Assembly (NCBI GenBank): GCA_964023275.1
Contig: OZ029915.1
Span: forward strand, 39,395,238-39,459,237
Source: Norana najaformis
Lineage: Eukaryota > Annelida > Clitellata > Crassiclitellata > Hormogastridae
DNA: 64,000 nt
Direction of reading: 5' to 3'
Shown here in pieces: positions 10,921-21,600 of the stretch. The notes beneath the pieces are model-generated. The model saw only the letters and a program-made list of their open reading frames with translations, searched no databases and was not told the origin of the DNA. A program made the translations under genes and the position numbers. Position 1 is the first letter of the stretch, and each line of letters begins with the position of its first letter.

Positions 10921-10990
10921 TTTCAACGAACTGATCGGGTGAGATCCTACACAACCGCTGTCCGTTTGAATTGGTGCCACGCCATTTAAG
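10921..10990. repeat. Dispersed repeat, copy 2
   Basis: Diverged copy of the repeat at 110-180. Just upstream (about 10845) is AGAGATTTCTACAGCGCC, matching the end of the hexamer-tailed LINE family, so this may be part of an older relative of that family. Confidence 0.5.
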
Positions 10991-11077
10991 GTCCGGCCCC
11001 ATGTACGGACCGTGTTAGCCTGAGATTAAAATCTCTAAAATAAGCCACGACCAGGACGACACAAAGCTAAAAGCTAA

Positions 11078-11380
11078 GCTGCGGGAACTCGTTTGGGCTA
11101 TTCACGGGCGCTCTGTCAAAACAAAACCAGCACGCACCGTAGCTGCCACGCTGTCTCTCTGTGACTTTTGGATTTTGACATGCAACAGAACCCTTTTGCC
11201 TATCGATTTTGTTTTGACTGAGCGCCTGTGAATAAGCTGGTTCCCGTGACGTGGCTTTCGTTGGGCGCTGTAGAAATCTCAGGATCACGATTACGATTAC
11301 TGTCACATTCGGTTCCAGGCAAAGATCCATGACCGGCAAGCAGACAGTCAGACGGCTACGGTGAATGGTGTTCAGAATTT
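11078..11380. mobile_element. Nested LINE 3' ends in opposite orientations
   Basis: 11078-11128 (GGGCTATTCACGGGCGCTC and following) and 11312-11380 (GGTTCCAGGCAAAGATCC to ACGGCTACGGTGAATGG) read as successive parts of one minus-strand copy of the hexamer-tailed LINE 3' end. Between them, about 11185-11302, lies a plus-strand copy (TTTTGACTGAGCGCCTGTG to GATTACGATTACTG). The order suggests a later insertion of the same family into an existing copy. Confidence 0.6.
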
Positions 11381-11390
11381 AGAATTAGAT

Positions 11391-11515
11391 TGTAATCGTA
11401 ATCGTAAACGCGATATTTCTACAGCGCCCAAAGAAAACTAAGTTGTGGGAATCTGCTTATTCACAGGCGCTCAGTCAAAGCAAAATCGATAATCAGGAAG
11501 CGTCATATTCTGAGC
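11391..11515 (-). mobile_element. LINE 3' end with hexamer tail, minus orientation
   Basis: Tail TAATCGTAATCGTAAACG, then ATTTCTACAGCGCCC and TTCACAGGCGCTCAGTC. About 125 bp, truncated inside the 3' untranslated part. Confidence 0.8.
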
Positions 11516-12154
11516 GACGAGAGAAATATAGGTAGGGCCTATGGGTCTAATACTGTGAGCAAAATAAGATATAATACTTTAGTTTTTAAAACTTAATGAA
11601 TGTATTTATTTTTACTTTAGTTTTTTAAACTTAATGAATGTATTTATTTTTCAATTCGCGCACTTAACTTTTAAAATTATAAAATCCGACGACGTCCGGC
11701 ATCAATTATGAAGCAAAGGAGAGTGTTAATTATTTCCAAATTGCCCTTAGTTCCTGTGAAGGGACTGGTCTCCGTGTATTTGTAGTCCATGTTTGCCACT
11801 GTTGCAAGCAATGATATATACTCTATAGATGGAGCGCAGCCGGCAAATAACGCTGCGCGTTGTGAAGCCACCGTCGCTACGCGACCTTGACCCACGGTTT
11901 AGACCTAGCCCACGTGTGTACAATGGGATGCCGCGTTAAACTAATGAAATGCTTTTGATTTATTCTGTTTCTTTGTCCGTATTTTTTCAAGTACAGAAAA
12001 GTAACAAATTTTCTTTGAAAGCGAGAAGAAAAAAATGCAAATTTTACTGTTTTATTTACGTTAGAAAATATTACTAGCCTACGAAGCCCTATGTATAAAT
12101 GGCATTCGTAACCATTACATTTAGCAAGTGATGTGATGTACGTTTATGAATAAA

Positions 12155-12260
12155 TACTGTATTGCTTTGGCATTGTGGCTAGACAAAATGACTGTTTGCC
12201 TGAAAATAGATATATGCTTCATTCTACCTTCACCAAACTCGTATATAACAGGAGACATAT
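12155..12260. repeat. Imperfect local direct repeat, copy 1
   Basis: TACTGTATTGCTTTGGCA, AGACAAAATGACTGT and CATTCTACCTTCA recur in the same order at 13252-13335 (TACTGTATTCCTTTGGCA, AGACAAAATGACTAT, CATTCTACCCTCA). This is an old duplication or two copies of an unrecognised repeat. Confidence 0.7.
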
Positions 12261-12964
12261 CATTACTTGTCTTTAGGTAATCTTTATCAGAGCTGTAAAT
12301 TGTACCATACAATACAACTAAAATTTGTTAATGCCCCCCTTACATAGTTCATAAGTGCACTTGAAGCAGGGTTATATAAGAACAACACCGTTGCAACAAA
12401 TGTCCTTTTGAATTAAGTTTTCAGGTTTGCCAAATATTTCCAGCCCAGAAATAAAAGTGTAATTTCTTTAAGCCAACAAAAGAAATGCTGAAGAAAACAA
12501 AATCAGACAGTAGTAATCACATCTCTGTTATTCATATAGCAGGCAGTTCTCAGCAGTTGTAAGTGCAAATATTTTTATAGCACCTCTTTAAGAATTGTCA
12601 GAAGTGCTCCTGACCTGACAAGGCAGAACCAGAGAATTGACAAGCAGCTCAGTAGCATAAATTTTTCATCTGAATCAAAACTCCACACATGAAACTGCAT
12701 TTGGGTTGCAGGATGCAAGAAAGCAAGTTCAGGTATGCAGCCACGGAGAAATATTTGCGAACCAAGGTGTTGATTATATACATATAACAAATCAATTTCA
12801 CAAACTCTGATGAGCAATATTTATTTAAAATTCCACAAACTCAAATCATCAGTCTTTTCTAACTATAATTAAAATTTTGATATCAAACTCAGTTTGTTCA
12901 TTAAGAAATTGTTCACACATGCAAAAATGAAAAAATAACAAAATGAGACCATTACTGAATGTGA

Positions 12965-13205
12965 TTTATCACAACACAAACGCTAATCGGCTGTAACATG
13001 GATGCTAAACAACTGTAATATAAATGCTAATTAATTGCAACATAGATGCTAAATAAACTGTAACATACTGCTAACCAGCTGTCACATTAACGTTAATTTG
13101 CTGCAACGTAAACTTTAATCAAGAGTAACATAAATGTTAATCTGCTGTACAATAGGTGCTAATCAACTGGAATATAAATGTTAATCTGCTGTAACATCAG
13201 ATAGT
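12965..13205. repeat. Degenerate minisatellite, ~25-30 bp period
   Basis: About nine units of the form CTGTAACATAAATGCTAATC with substitutions and length changes; the motif alternates between CTGTAACAT-like and GCTAATC-like halves. No coding frame. Confidence 0.75.
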
Positions 13206-13251
13206 CAAATGAAGCTACAGACACAAGTAATAAAAGAAAACCAAACTCAGT

Positions 13252-13335
13252 ACTGTATTCCTTTGGCACTGGGGTAGACAAAATGACTATCTGCCTGGAA
13301 ATAGAAGCATGCTGCATTCTACCCTCATTCTAGAT
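13252..13335. repeat. Imperfect local direct repeat, copy 2
   Basis: Partner of 12155-12260, on the other side of the minisatellite. Confidence 0.7.
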
Positions 13336-13488
13336 GTATACAGTTCACATATCAAATTGAATCCAAAATGAAATTTGTAGTAAAACTGACAATTATGCAA
13401 GCAAAATAACTGGATCAAACAGTAACATTGTCACCAAATATTCATATCTTAAGTACTAAGTAACAGATCAGTGTATATACCTGACACT

Positions 13489-14027
13489 CTACTGGCCACT
13501 AAAAATCACAGCTTTATTTAATTTGGACCGCTTGGTTTGTTCATGAATGTGTCTTGTGAAGCACTTGCCCTGGTGGTGCAGACGACAGCAAAGATATTCT
13601 TCAACAACTGTCTTCATCAGCAGAACTCGGTGATCCCTAATTGGCTCAGTCCCAGATGAATGGTCCATTAGTGCAGAAAAATGTTGCTCCCAATGAAGGA
13701 TCGAAGTACACATGTCATTAGAACAGTTTTCAGACTTGCAGCAATTACTGGTTTGTCTTGTGGACCCATCTTACTTCTGAAGTGTGACCCGCTAGCTTTG
13801 CAGAGCATTACATCATTTGAAGGTCGCAGGAGACCTCCACGGTCTTTGGTTTCCAGAAGTCCAAAACCACTAGGAAATGGCTCATCACCACTTTTGTTCC
13901 AAAACAGGGCAACTCTACAATCGTTGCAAGCTAGACGTTTTCTTAACTTGCGAACAACGAAACCAGCAATATACACTACCACATTTTCTACAAAGTTGGA
14001 CAAAGTGCCAATTTCAATCTTTGGTCC
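13489..14027 (-). pseudogene. C-terminal fragment of P-element/THAP9-type transposase, frameshifted
   Basis: From 14027 the frame reads GPKIEIGTLSNFVEN, then VVVYIAGFVVRKLRKRL with ACNDC, and KDRGGLLRPSNDV. The YIAG-(Y/F)-V-x-RKL plus CxxC arrangement is what I know from the C-terminal region of THAP-containing P-type transposases. This frame stops at 13668. The expected continuation, FSALMDHSSG then DHRVLLMKTVVEEYL and RLHHQGKCFT to KLNKAVIFSGQ, lies in another frame down to TAG at 13489, so a frameshift falls around 13700-13740. The frame joins that of THAP exon 3 across one TAG codon (14028-14030). The RNase-H-like catalytic core is absent. Confidence 0.75.
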
Positions 14028-14131
14028 CTAAGCAACACGGTGTTTCGCAATGGGTGATGTGCGTACCCATCGGACTGTATGTTTTTTTGGCTGCAAATGA
14101 GCTGGAAAGTTGAACAGCGTTGGTTCAGCCC
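14028..14131 (-). CDS. THAP exon 3
   Basis: Given in descending order for the minus strand. A strong pyrimidine tract (TTCTTGTTCTTCTTTTAAG) forms the acceptor. GG completes the Gly codon left by exon 2, followed by AEPTLFNFPAHLQPKKH. An internal GTACGC after VRW could be a donor, but the next AG is only about 39 nt away, too short for a usual intron. Confidence 0.7.
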
Positions 14132-15286
14132 CTTAAAAGAAGAACAAGAATATTGTGCAGGATCAACCAAAAAATACTTTTAGCATTTATCTGTTACAGG
14201 TATAGATATCTGACTTATTATATCACACCATGTCACAACGTCGCAAACTTTGTCTCCTAGATTGACTTATTAAATGGATACACCTCCAGAATTACAACCG
14301 GACCATTAATGCAAGATTTCACAAGATCTCACAGCCATCACATTGAGCTATATCGGGATGTTGTTGTAGTATTTTGGTGCAGTGTTGCGGTAGTTTATCT
14401 GAATTTTGACACTGCATAATTATTGATCGCAAGCTGGGCTGACATAATCTTAGTGCTAAAGCTTTAATGGGATTAAGTGAAAAAGCCACAAATTTCATAT
14501 AGGATATTCACATATTATTAAAGTCATAGTAGACAGGCAAACCTGGTAATAGCCTCTTGCGTATGCCACTGTTGTAGAAACATCCATCTTCGAAATGAAC
14601 GGAACAGATACGTGAGTAATCAGTTGGTTCCCAGTTGTCGCGGTGCACACGGACTGCCCATTTCTTTCTCGTTTTAAGATCCTTTGGAAACCTATAACAG
14701 ATTGTGAAAACGTTATTCCCTTGCACCATGATTTGTTTGCTAGTAATAAATAGTCAGGCCCATGTTTGTTCCAAAATCGTAATCGTAATCCCCAGATTTC
14801 TACAGCGCCCAACGAAAGCCATGTCACGGGGACCAGCTCATTCACAGGCGCTCAGTCAAAACAAAATCGATAGGCAAAAGGGTTTGGTTTAAACAAAACA
14901 TTGAAACACAAATATGGAACAAAAACACTTTCTAGAATTATTGTTTTATTTGTTCCAATAGAAAACATGACAGACGTTGCATAAACGAGACTGGATTCCA
15001 TTTCGAGGCTTATATATTAAACAAAAGTACTAAAACACACAAATAAAATTTAAAATATATATCGCGGACGATAAAACGATAAATTTGCCAACATGCGACC
15101 GAACGACACACAGGCTTAAACGACTGTTTGCATTTCATTTCGAAGGTTACGCATTAAACAAAAGTACAAAAACACAAAAAAATAAACAACTTACCGATGA
15201 AATGATATTCCGGCGACCTTGGTTTCGGGCATGAATAAATTGTTACATCCATATGCCACACAATTTAAAGTCGATCGTTTCGACAT
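14028..15286 (-). CDS. THAP-domain zinc-finger protein (114 aa if the TAG is real)
   Basis: THAP domains are C2CH zinc fingers that bind DNA in transcription factors and P-type transposases. Three exons, 15286-15195, 14691-14543 and 14131-14028, join in phase. The domain is complete: C9-x4-C14, F32-P33, W42, C60-x2-H63-F64, and PGAEPTLFNFP in place of the usual AVPTIF box. Exon 1 starts at ATG in a CpG-dense region about 200 bp from the UPRT start, on the opposite strand. In-frame TAG at 14028 ends the product unless bypassed, and transposase C-terminal sequence follows in the same frame. It may be a domesticated THAP factor, an internally deleted transposon copy or a decaying pseudogene. The intact domain and good splice sites favour a functional THAP exon set. 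Confidence 0.82.
14543..14691 (-). CDS. THAP exon 2
   Basis: Acceptor CTGTTATAG, donor CCAG/GTTTGC. It encodes FPKDLKTRKKW, RDNWEPTDYSRICSVHF and RKRLLPG: the middle and second zinc-ligand pair of the THAP finger. 149 nt, phase 2 in and phase 1 out. Confidence 0.9.
14774..14884 (-). mobile_element. LINE 3' end with hexamer tail in THAP intron 1
   Basis: AATCGTAATCGTAATCCCC tail, then AGATTTCTACAGCGCCC, TTCACAGGCGCTCAGTC and AAAATCGATAGGCAAAAGG. About 110 bp; one of the best-preserved short copies. Confidence 0.85.
15195..15286 (-). CDS. THAP exon 1
   Basis: ATG at 15286-15284 opens MSKRSTLNCVAYGCNNLF, giving the first zinc ligand pair. It ends GISFHR at the consensus donor CATCG/GTAAGT (phase 2). 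The frame joins exon 2 exactly. Confidence 0.9.
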
Positions 15287-15485
15287 TTTCACACAGCTAT
15301 TCAGTCGTCTAAACGATCGGTCAAGGCCGTTTCATACGGCGGCTTCAAGCAAATGACGTCATACTCCCTCTAGAGTAAGTAGTATAACCTCTTTGGTTGC
15401 AAGCGTGTAAGCTATATATAGATTCCTTGGTTAACAGTTTACTGTTTTGTGATAGAACAGCTTGTGTGTGTGTTGTTCGCAGAAA
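15287..15485. promoter_or_regulatory. Bidirectional THAP/UPRT promoter region
   Basis: Only 199 bp separate the two start codons on opposite strands. The space holds a perfect CRE palindrome TGACGTCA at 15354-15361 and a TATATATA box at 15413-15420, about 66 nt before the UPRT ATG. CpG density is high: I count about 24 CpGs in 15061-15360, against none in 18001-18300. CREB/ATF-type control is inferred from the motif only. Confidence 0.75.
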
Positions 15486-15619
15486 ATGGACCTAAAATTT
15501 GAACCGGACCTTATCCCGAATTTTATTCAGTCCTCATCAAAAGATGACTTTGGACCAAACCTAATCCGTCTTCAAGTAACAAACCAGATCAAGGAACTGC
15601 AGACCGTCATCAGAGACAG
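15486..15619 (+). CDS. UPRT: UPRT exon 1
   Basis: ATG with context GAAAATGGA. Encodes residues 1-44 including QVTNQIKELQTVIRD. Donor GACAG/GTTCGT, phase 2. No in-frame ATG upstream before the TATA box was seen. Confidence 0.92.
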
Positions 15620-18600
15620 GTTCGTTGAATAGCAAATGCTTTGCACGTGTTTGGACGCAGTGTACATGTTTTAGTTATTATGCTCTGGGCGATAGTTCTG
15701 TAAATAAGTACAACAGTAATTGCTGGAACTGTTCACATTTATAGCAATTTAAATAAAGTAAAATATCGCGGCTCAAGTATTTCAGGAATAATTTTGACGG
15801 TTCTGGCATGATCACAGGGTAGAGGCAAGGATATTGTCTTTTGAAGGTGGAAAACATTGACCATTTTCCAAAGATGTTCACTGTTGAAAGAGTAAGGAGA
15901 AGATGGCTTATGGTGGAAAGAAAGTGATGGCAGTATGATCAGACAGATATGACTCAGAATGAGATATTCATAATATTTTTTGCTATTATTATTTCTGTAT
16001 TTATTAGGCGCCACTGTCTAATGGCTTAGCATCAGTCGATGGCACCAAACAATTGTGAGTGAAGGACTTGCTCAAGGTCCCTACACAGTAACCATCTCAG
16101 AGGAGTTTCGAACCCATACTCTCTGCGTTACAAGCTGAGCACTTTCTTCAATAGGGTACTGTGCCCCATGTAATAGCAGAACAGCTGGACCGGGTTACAA
16201 CGAGATCAAGTGTATGGCCCATGCTATGAGTTGGGATGAAGTTGTGGTGCGTAAGATCAAAGCCAGAGTAGAGATTCAGGAATTTTTGTGAAACATAGAA
16301 CAGAATATTTATGTGACTATAAAGTCACCCATTATTATAAGTTCAGAAGGAGAAGAAACCAGGAATTCAAGCAGTAATTGGAAATCAGGAAAAAAGTCAG
16401 AAAATGGACGGGAGGATAGCTGGTAAACATTAATGCAAATGAGGCTGCAATTTTCAGAGTTCAGGGTATCGGTAAGATTTTTGAATGACTGGAGTTGGAA
16501 TAGGTGGTGAAGGGAAGCAAGCAAGTTTCAGGTGTGATTTGTGAAAAAGGCAACTCCTCCAACAAGTATATTCAACCAAGGAGAAAAAAGGATGGAGGAA
16601 TTATGTCCGAAATGAAGGAAGGTGTGACAGCTGTTGTATCCAAGCTTCACTGAGACCATGTGTATGTGACCTCGGAGTTCTAGCTGACAACCATATGTCA
16701 CTAACCTCGCATATCAAGCACTTGACCAGCGTCTGCTACTACCATATTCGTCAACTGCGAGCTGTTCATCGCTTGCTTACTTAGTTATGAGTTGGGATGA
16801 AGTTGTGGTGCATAAAATCAAAGCCAGAGTAGAGATTCAGGTGCAAGCTTTGGTTGTGTGTCTACTTGATTACTGTAATGGTATTCTAGCAGGTTTACCC
16901 CAATACTAATACAGGTGAACTTCAGTCTGTCTTACATGCTGCCGTATGACTCGTACTCCATCTGCCAAGTTCAGCCAGTGTGTCAGATATGATGATGCAG
17001 CAATTACATTGGCTGTCTTTTCCACAAAGAGTTGACTACAAACTAGCTATGATTACCTACAAATACCAGCATGGACTGGCTCCATCCTACCTATCCAGGT
17101 TCTGCATTCTGGCTGCGACAGTTCCTGGTCGATCCTGCTTACGTTCTGCGACCAACCGAAATCTCATAGTTCCAAAGATTTACACTGCATTTGGCTCTCA
17201 TGGATTTTGTTACTCTTGCCCCACAGTGTGGATTGATAACACTTCCAATAACAAGTTTTAAAAAGAAGCTTAAAACTTACATGTTTAATAGGCCTGCCTA
17301 GATTTTTGTGCTTTCCTATTGATCTAAAAACCATGATGTTACTTGATGTTACTCAGTAAGACTTTTTCAGGGTCGTTGCACGCACTTTTGAGGCTGTTGT
17401 TAATTGCTTGCATTATTAATGTCTGTTTAATAATAATAATGATAAGAATGTCCACCATATTATCTGAGATATAACTGTGTAATTTTTTTACTGTCAGTGT
17501 GAATGGCAATCAATGGGAAAAGTTTGACTTGATTATATCTTTTCACTTCTGCTGGATATAGGCTGCCAAAGTTGATCAAATCTGACAAGGGGAGGGGATT
17601 GGAGAAAACTTATTGCTAAAAACATCTTAAAAATAATCATAGAATGGAATTTTTGACAGCATAGTTCATTTGAGATGCATTTGAAAGATCCTGATGGTCT
17701 TTTTTGTTTTAAGCGGTTTAAAGTGTGTCAATTAGGTACGGTCGTTATGGTCTCACAAGTTGAAATGGGGTAGGTTTCGCCAACTTTTCCAAGGATTGTG
17801 CCACAAATTTTCCCCATTAGCAGGGAAACAGTGAATAGTTCTCTCATGTTTCACTCTGCTTTGCATAAGCCTCAGCTGTTATTGGAGGCCCATTATCGTC
17901 ATAGCAGACAATGGGCTTCGGTCCCAAATTCCTGATATTTGGGAGGTCTAGAATTACAAAGAAAAAGGTCAACATAGGCATGGAGCATGATTAATGTGTT
18001 TGTGTTGTGTGAAGTGATCCATGTCTGCTTTTACTGATGATTTATTTTGTTTTGTAGAACTGAAAGTTATAAATGCACAGCATTTATTATGTTCCTGAGT
18101 ATTTACAACCCTCAGGTACAACCCACAAGTACAAACATAAGATTTGATCACATTACAAGCAGTATGATCTCCACAGAAAAGTGGAACAATATGATGTACA
18201 GATGCAGTGATACAAATTCAATGTAAATTTAGTATAAATTTGTTTTGATATTGCTGTTGTAAGTTTTATTTGTGTATTCAATGTTTTTTTCTAGAAACAC
18301 ATCTCGTAGTGACTTCAGATTTTACGCAGATCGACTAGTGAGTGCTTTTCAAGTACTTCTGTAGAAACAGATTTAATGCTGTAAGAATGGCCATTCAAGG
18401 AATTTGCTGATTAGTTTGATGAGTTAATTGAAATTTATTGATGCCTTCATAGCAGACAATGGGCATCTGTCTCATATTCCTGATTATCATATCTGTGTAG
18501 TGCAGATGTCAACAGTTACTTGTGTAATGATTTACCGAAATGATATGGTAGCGTCTGTTACTTTGGTTGGAAAAGAAAGGATTTCTTGGCATAACCATTG

Positions 18601-21600
18601 GTTCTTTTGTACCTACAAGTCCAATTATCTTATGGCTTTAATCTGCCAGTTGCCCAATTAAAAGATTTTAAACAAACCTATGTAGTTCGAGGCCCTTTTT
18701 GTCACCATCTTGTGATGTTTATGGATGACGGGACACTCGTGATCCAACAGATGATATTCCTTGGCAGAAGACTAGGTGTGAGAAAAAGTTAAACTGCCTG
18801 CAGATGAATCAAAAAGGTTATGACAGATGCTTTGTGTGTAATAAGAAAGTTGACGGTTTTATGTGGAAACTATTTTGGTTTTTAGATTCGCTTGATAGTT
18901 GAAGAAGGACTGAATCAGCTGCCATATCAAAAGCATTTTGTCACTGCACCTACAGGTAGTCTTTTGGGAGAAATTTAATCATTTATCATCCAGGAAATTC
19001 AAACAGCAATGTATACATATGGACATGAGTTAGTCTGTTTACTTGCTGCAAGAATTAGCTTACAGTTTGTAACTGTATGACGAGCATAATATTTCTGTAC
19101 CTTGCAAGTGATGTGGTAGTAAGTAACTTCATTACTGTAAAACTTCTTTCAGGCATCCAGTACGAATTAAACACCAGTCTTCATTAAATGCTGGTCTTGT
19201 TTTGGTGCCGGTATGCTGGTGAAGACATTAGATAGACATGTAGCCATGCTTTAATGGTGCAGCCTGTGGTATTCATGGTAAAAAAATATGATGTTAATTT
19301 CAAACTCGAAGCTACTGAGTGCATCAAACCATATAGCAGCAAAAAACAAACAGGTGTACAAAGAAATGCTGGCCCTTTATAAACACTGGTTTTCAGTTGT
19401 CACCGGAGTCTATAAACAACTTATACAGATAAAGTCTGGGACATTTATAAGAAGTTTTTTAGTATGTATTCTTGCTCACATTTGCAAATATGCATACGAA
19501 AATAAGAAATTTTATTGTGAAATTGTAACAGATGGGCTACTTTTGTGCTGTTAACTGTGGATTGTGGGCTGGCTTATGTGTTCTGGTATAACTATAGATA
19601 ACAGATACTTGAATGTCCTTTAAATTTGTGTTTTATCAGTTTGGCTGTGTTATTTTTTAATGTGATGTAAAGTTGTTCTAGGTGAATAATATTGCACCAT
19701 TATTGTCAAAACTGAATTCCGTGATAACTTTCACAGATATTAAATCCTGTTTAAAAGTTGTTATAGCAATGTCTTGAAATAACATATAGTTTGCCAAAGT
19801 ATGTTCCTGCTGATTGGAAGGGGAGTGACCTTGGTTTGAATTCAAAACCTTGTCTGGTGCAATGTTGGTAGACGACTTTTGTGAAATTTAGCAAGAGCTC
19901 GATGTCCAGACAGTCAGTGCAATTTTAAGACAAAGGTGATGGGACAGATGCTCTGCCAAATGCTTTGTACATTGTATAACTTTGTACAATCATCCACTAT
20001 AAATGCACGCTGTTTTGCCGCAAGGATCTCAGGAAACATTTCCAGCCTACTTTAAGTTGCATCTGTTTAGATCTGCTAGATGTCCATGTTTGAGAGCCTT
20101 TGAGAGGATTTTAAAAAGTGCTACACAAGTGATTAGATGCATACATGCACTCTGGTGGTGGTGGTGGTGGTGGTGGTGGTGGTGGTGGTGGTGGTGGTGG
20201 TGGTGGTGGTGGTGGTGGTGGTGGTGGTGGTGGGGGTGGTGGGGGTGGTGGCGATCAAATGCAGTCTAAGTAATCTCTATGCATAGGTTTAATGTTTGAC
20301 TTAATTAGCATATAAAAGCCACTTTAAACTTTATTAGGTGGGTCATTCAGTTACTTTTAGTGCTATCCCTGTGAATTGCTTATTCTCTCTAACAGTGTCA
20401 GCACAGTTAGCCCTGTTAGTTCAGTAGGTTAGCACAATTTTGGCTACTCTGGATCTTTATTCTTGTATTCTTTTGGAGTGCCGACATCCTAAAAAGGATT
20501 GGGAGGGTAATGCCAACTGAGGAGAGGGAGGGGTCAAAAGTAAGTCTTTTTTGTAGAGATCCTGTATGGATGACCCCAGAGTTATCAGGACATACGTGAC
20601 CCAAATGTTTTACTGGTGAAGGTTTTGTGGTGAACGTGCCATAGGTATCTTGCATCTGGTAAAGAGAGCTGATGTGTAATATATGGTAATTTATGAGTGC
20701 ATGTGTTTTTATGACCAGTTTCTTTATGGCACCTCAGAAGTTGTCAGATATATGTGTGTTCTATTCAACAGGATGCCAGTATGAAGGATTGCGCTTTGAG
20801 GAAGGAAACTGTGGAGTCAGCATCATAAGAAGTGGCGAGTGTCATTTATGACATTATTTCACTTGAACTTTCTGCCGCTTCCCATTTCGTCTGATTTCTG
20901 TTTTGTGAATTAAGCAAATCTGCTTGTCTATAGTGAGTGTTTTGAGATGCTGTCAGCATTGTGCTTTGTAACAATGTTTGATTGCATTAGGCCATTTCTT
21001 GGTCAGTTTGCAAAGTTGACATTCACACAGTTACGTGCACATGACATGTTTAATCTTCATTTGGTTGCAGGTGAAGCAATGGAAAAAGGCCTGAGAGAAT
21101 GCTGTCGATCAATTTGTATTGGAAAAATATTAATTACAAGCAACGAAGAAACTCACCAGGCCAAGGTCTTGTATGCCAATCTTCCTGTGGATATTGCCAA
21201 ACGAAAAGTCCTCCTAATGTCTCCTGTACTTGGTACATTGCTTTCATTTGATGTCATTCTTTGTAATAATACCGATGCTTGCATGAGTGCTCGGAATTTA
21301 TATTGCTTAGGGTTTTTAGGAACCTTGCAATACGCCAGTTCACACTTTATATTTAAAAGCATGTTGTGTGAATGCTGGCAAATGCCCATCCAGTACATTC
21401 CTGGTGAAGTGTTCTACCATCGGCTCAGGTAGCGCCACGTGATGAGCATAAATGTTTTTATTCTGTAAACTGAAGTGCTGTAGTTGGTTTTTGCCAGTCC
21501 TCATCATCGATGCAGCATGGATGACAAACTTTGATATGTTGTCAGCTTTCTAGCATGGATGAGACTACATTGGTTGTGTTCTGTGTGTGTGCGTGAGTGT

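Larger units (their letters stand above)
11516..13488. other. AT-rich stretch, no gene recognised
   Basis: Possible 3' flank of the minus-strand THAP gene. It has a tandem ~33-bp duplication (ACTTTAGTTTTT and TTAATGAATGTATTTATTT units, about 11575-11655), a pair of diverged repeats and a minisatellite listed separately. Confidence 0.5.

Noticed and set aside
13681-14113. Plus-strand ORFs over the THAP/transposase region, one with a CFFGC motif
   Set aside because: Antisense to the transposase C-terminus; the CFFGC resemblance to a THAP start is coincidental, since the true THAP start is on the minus strand at 15286.
20003-20269. Poly-Trp ORF
   Set aside because: LINE remnant running into a TGG array in a UPRT intron.
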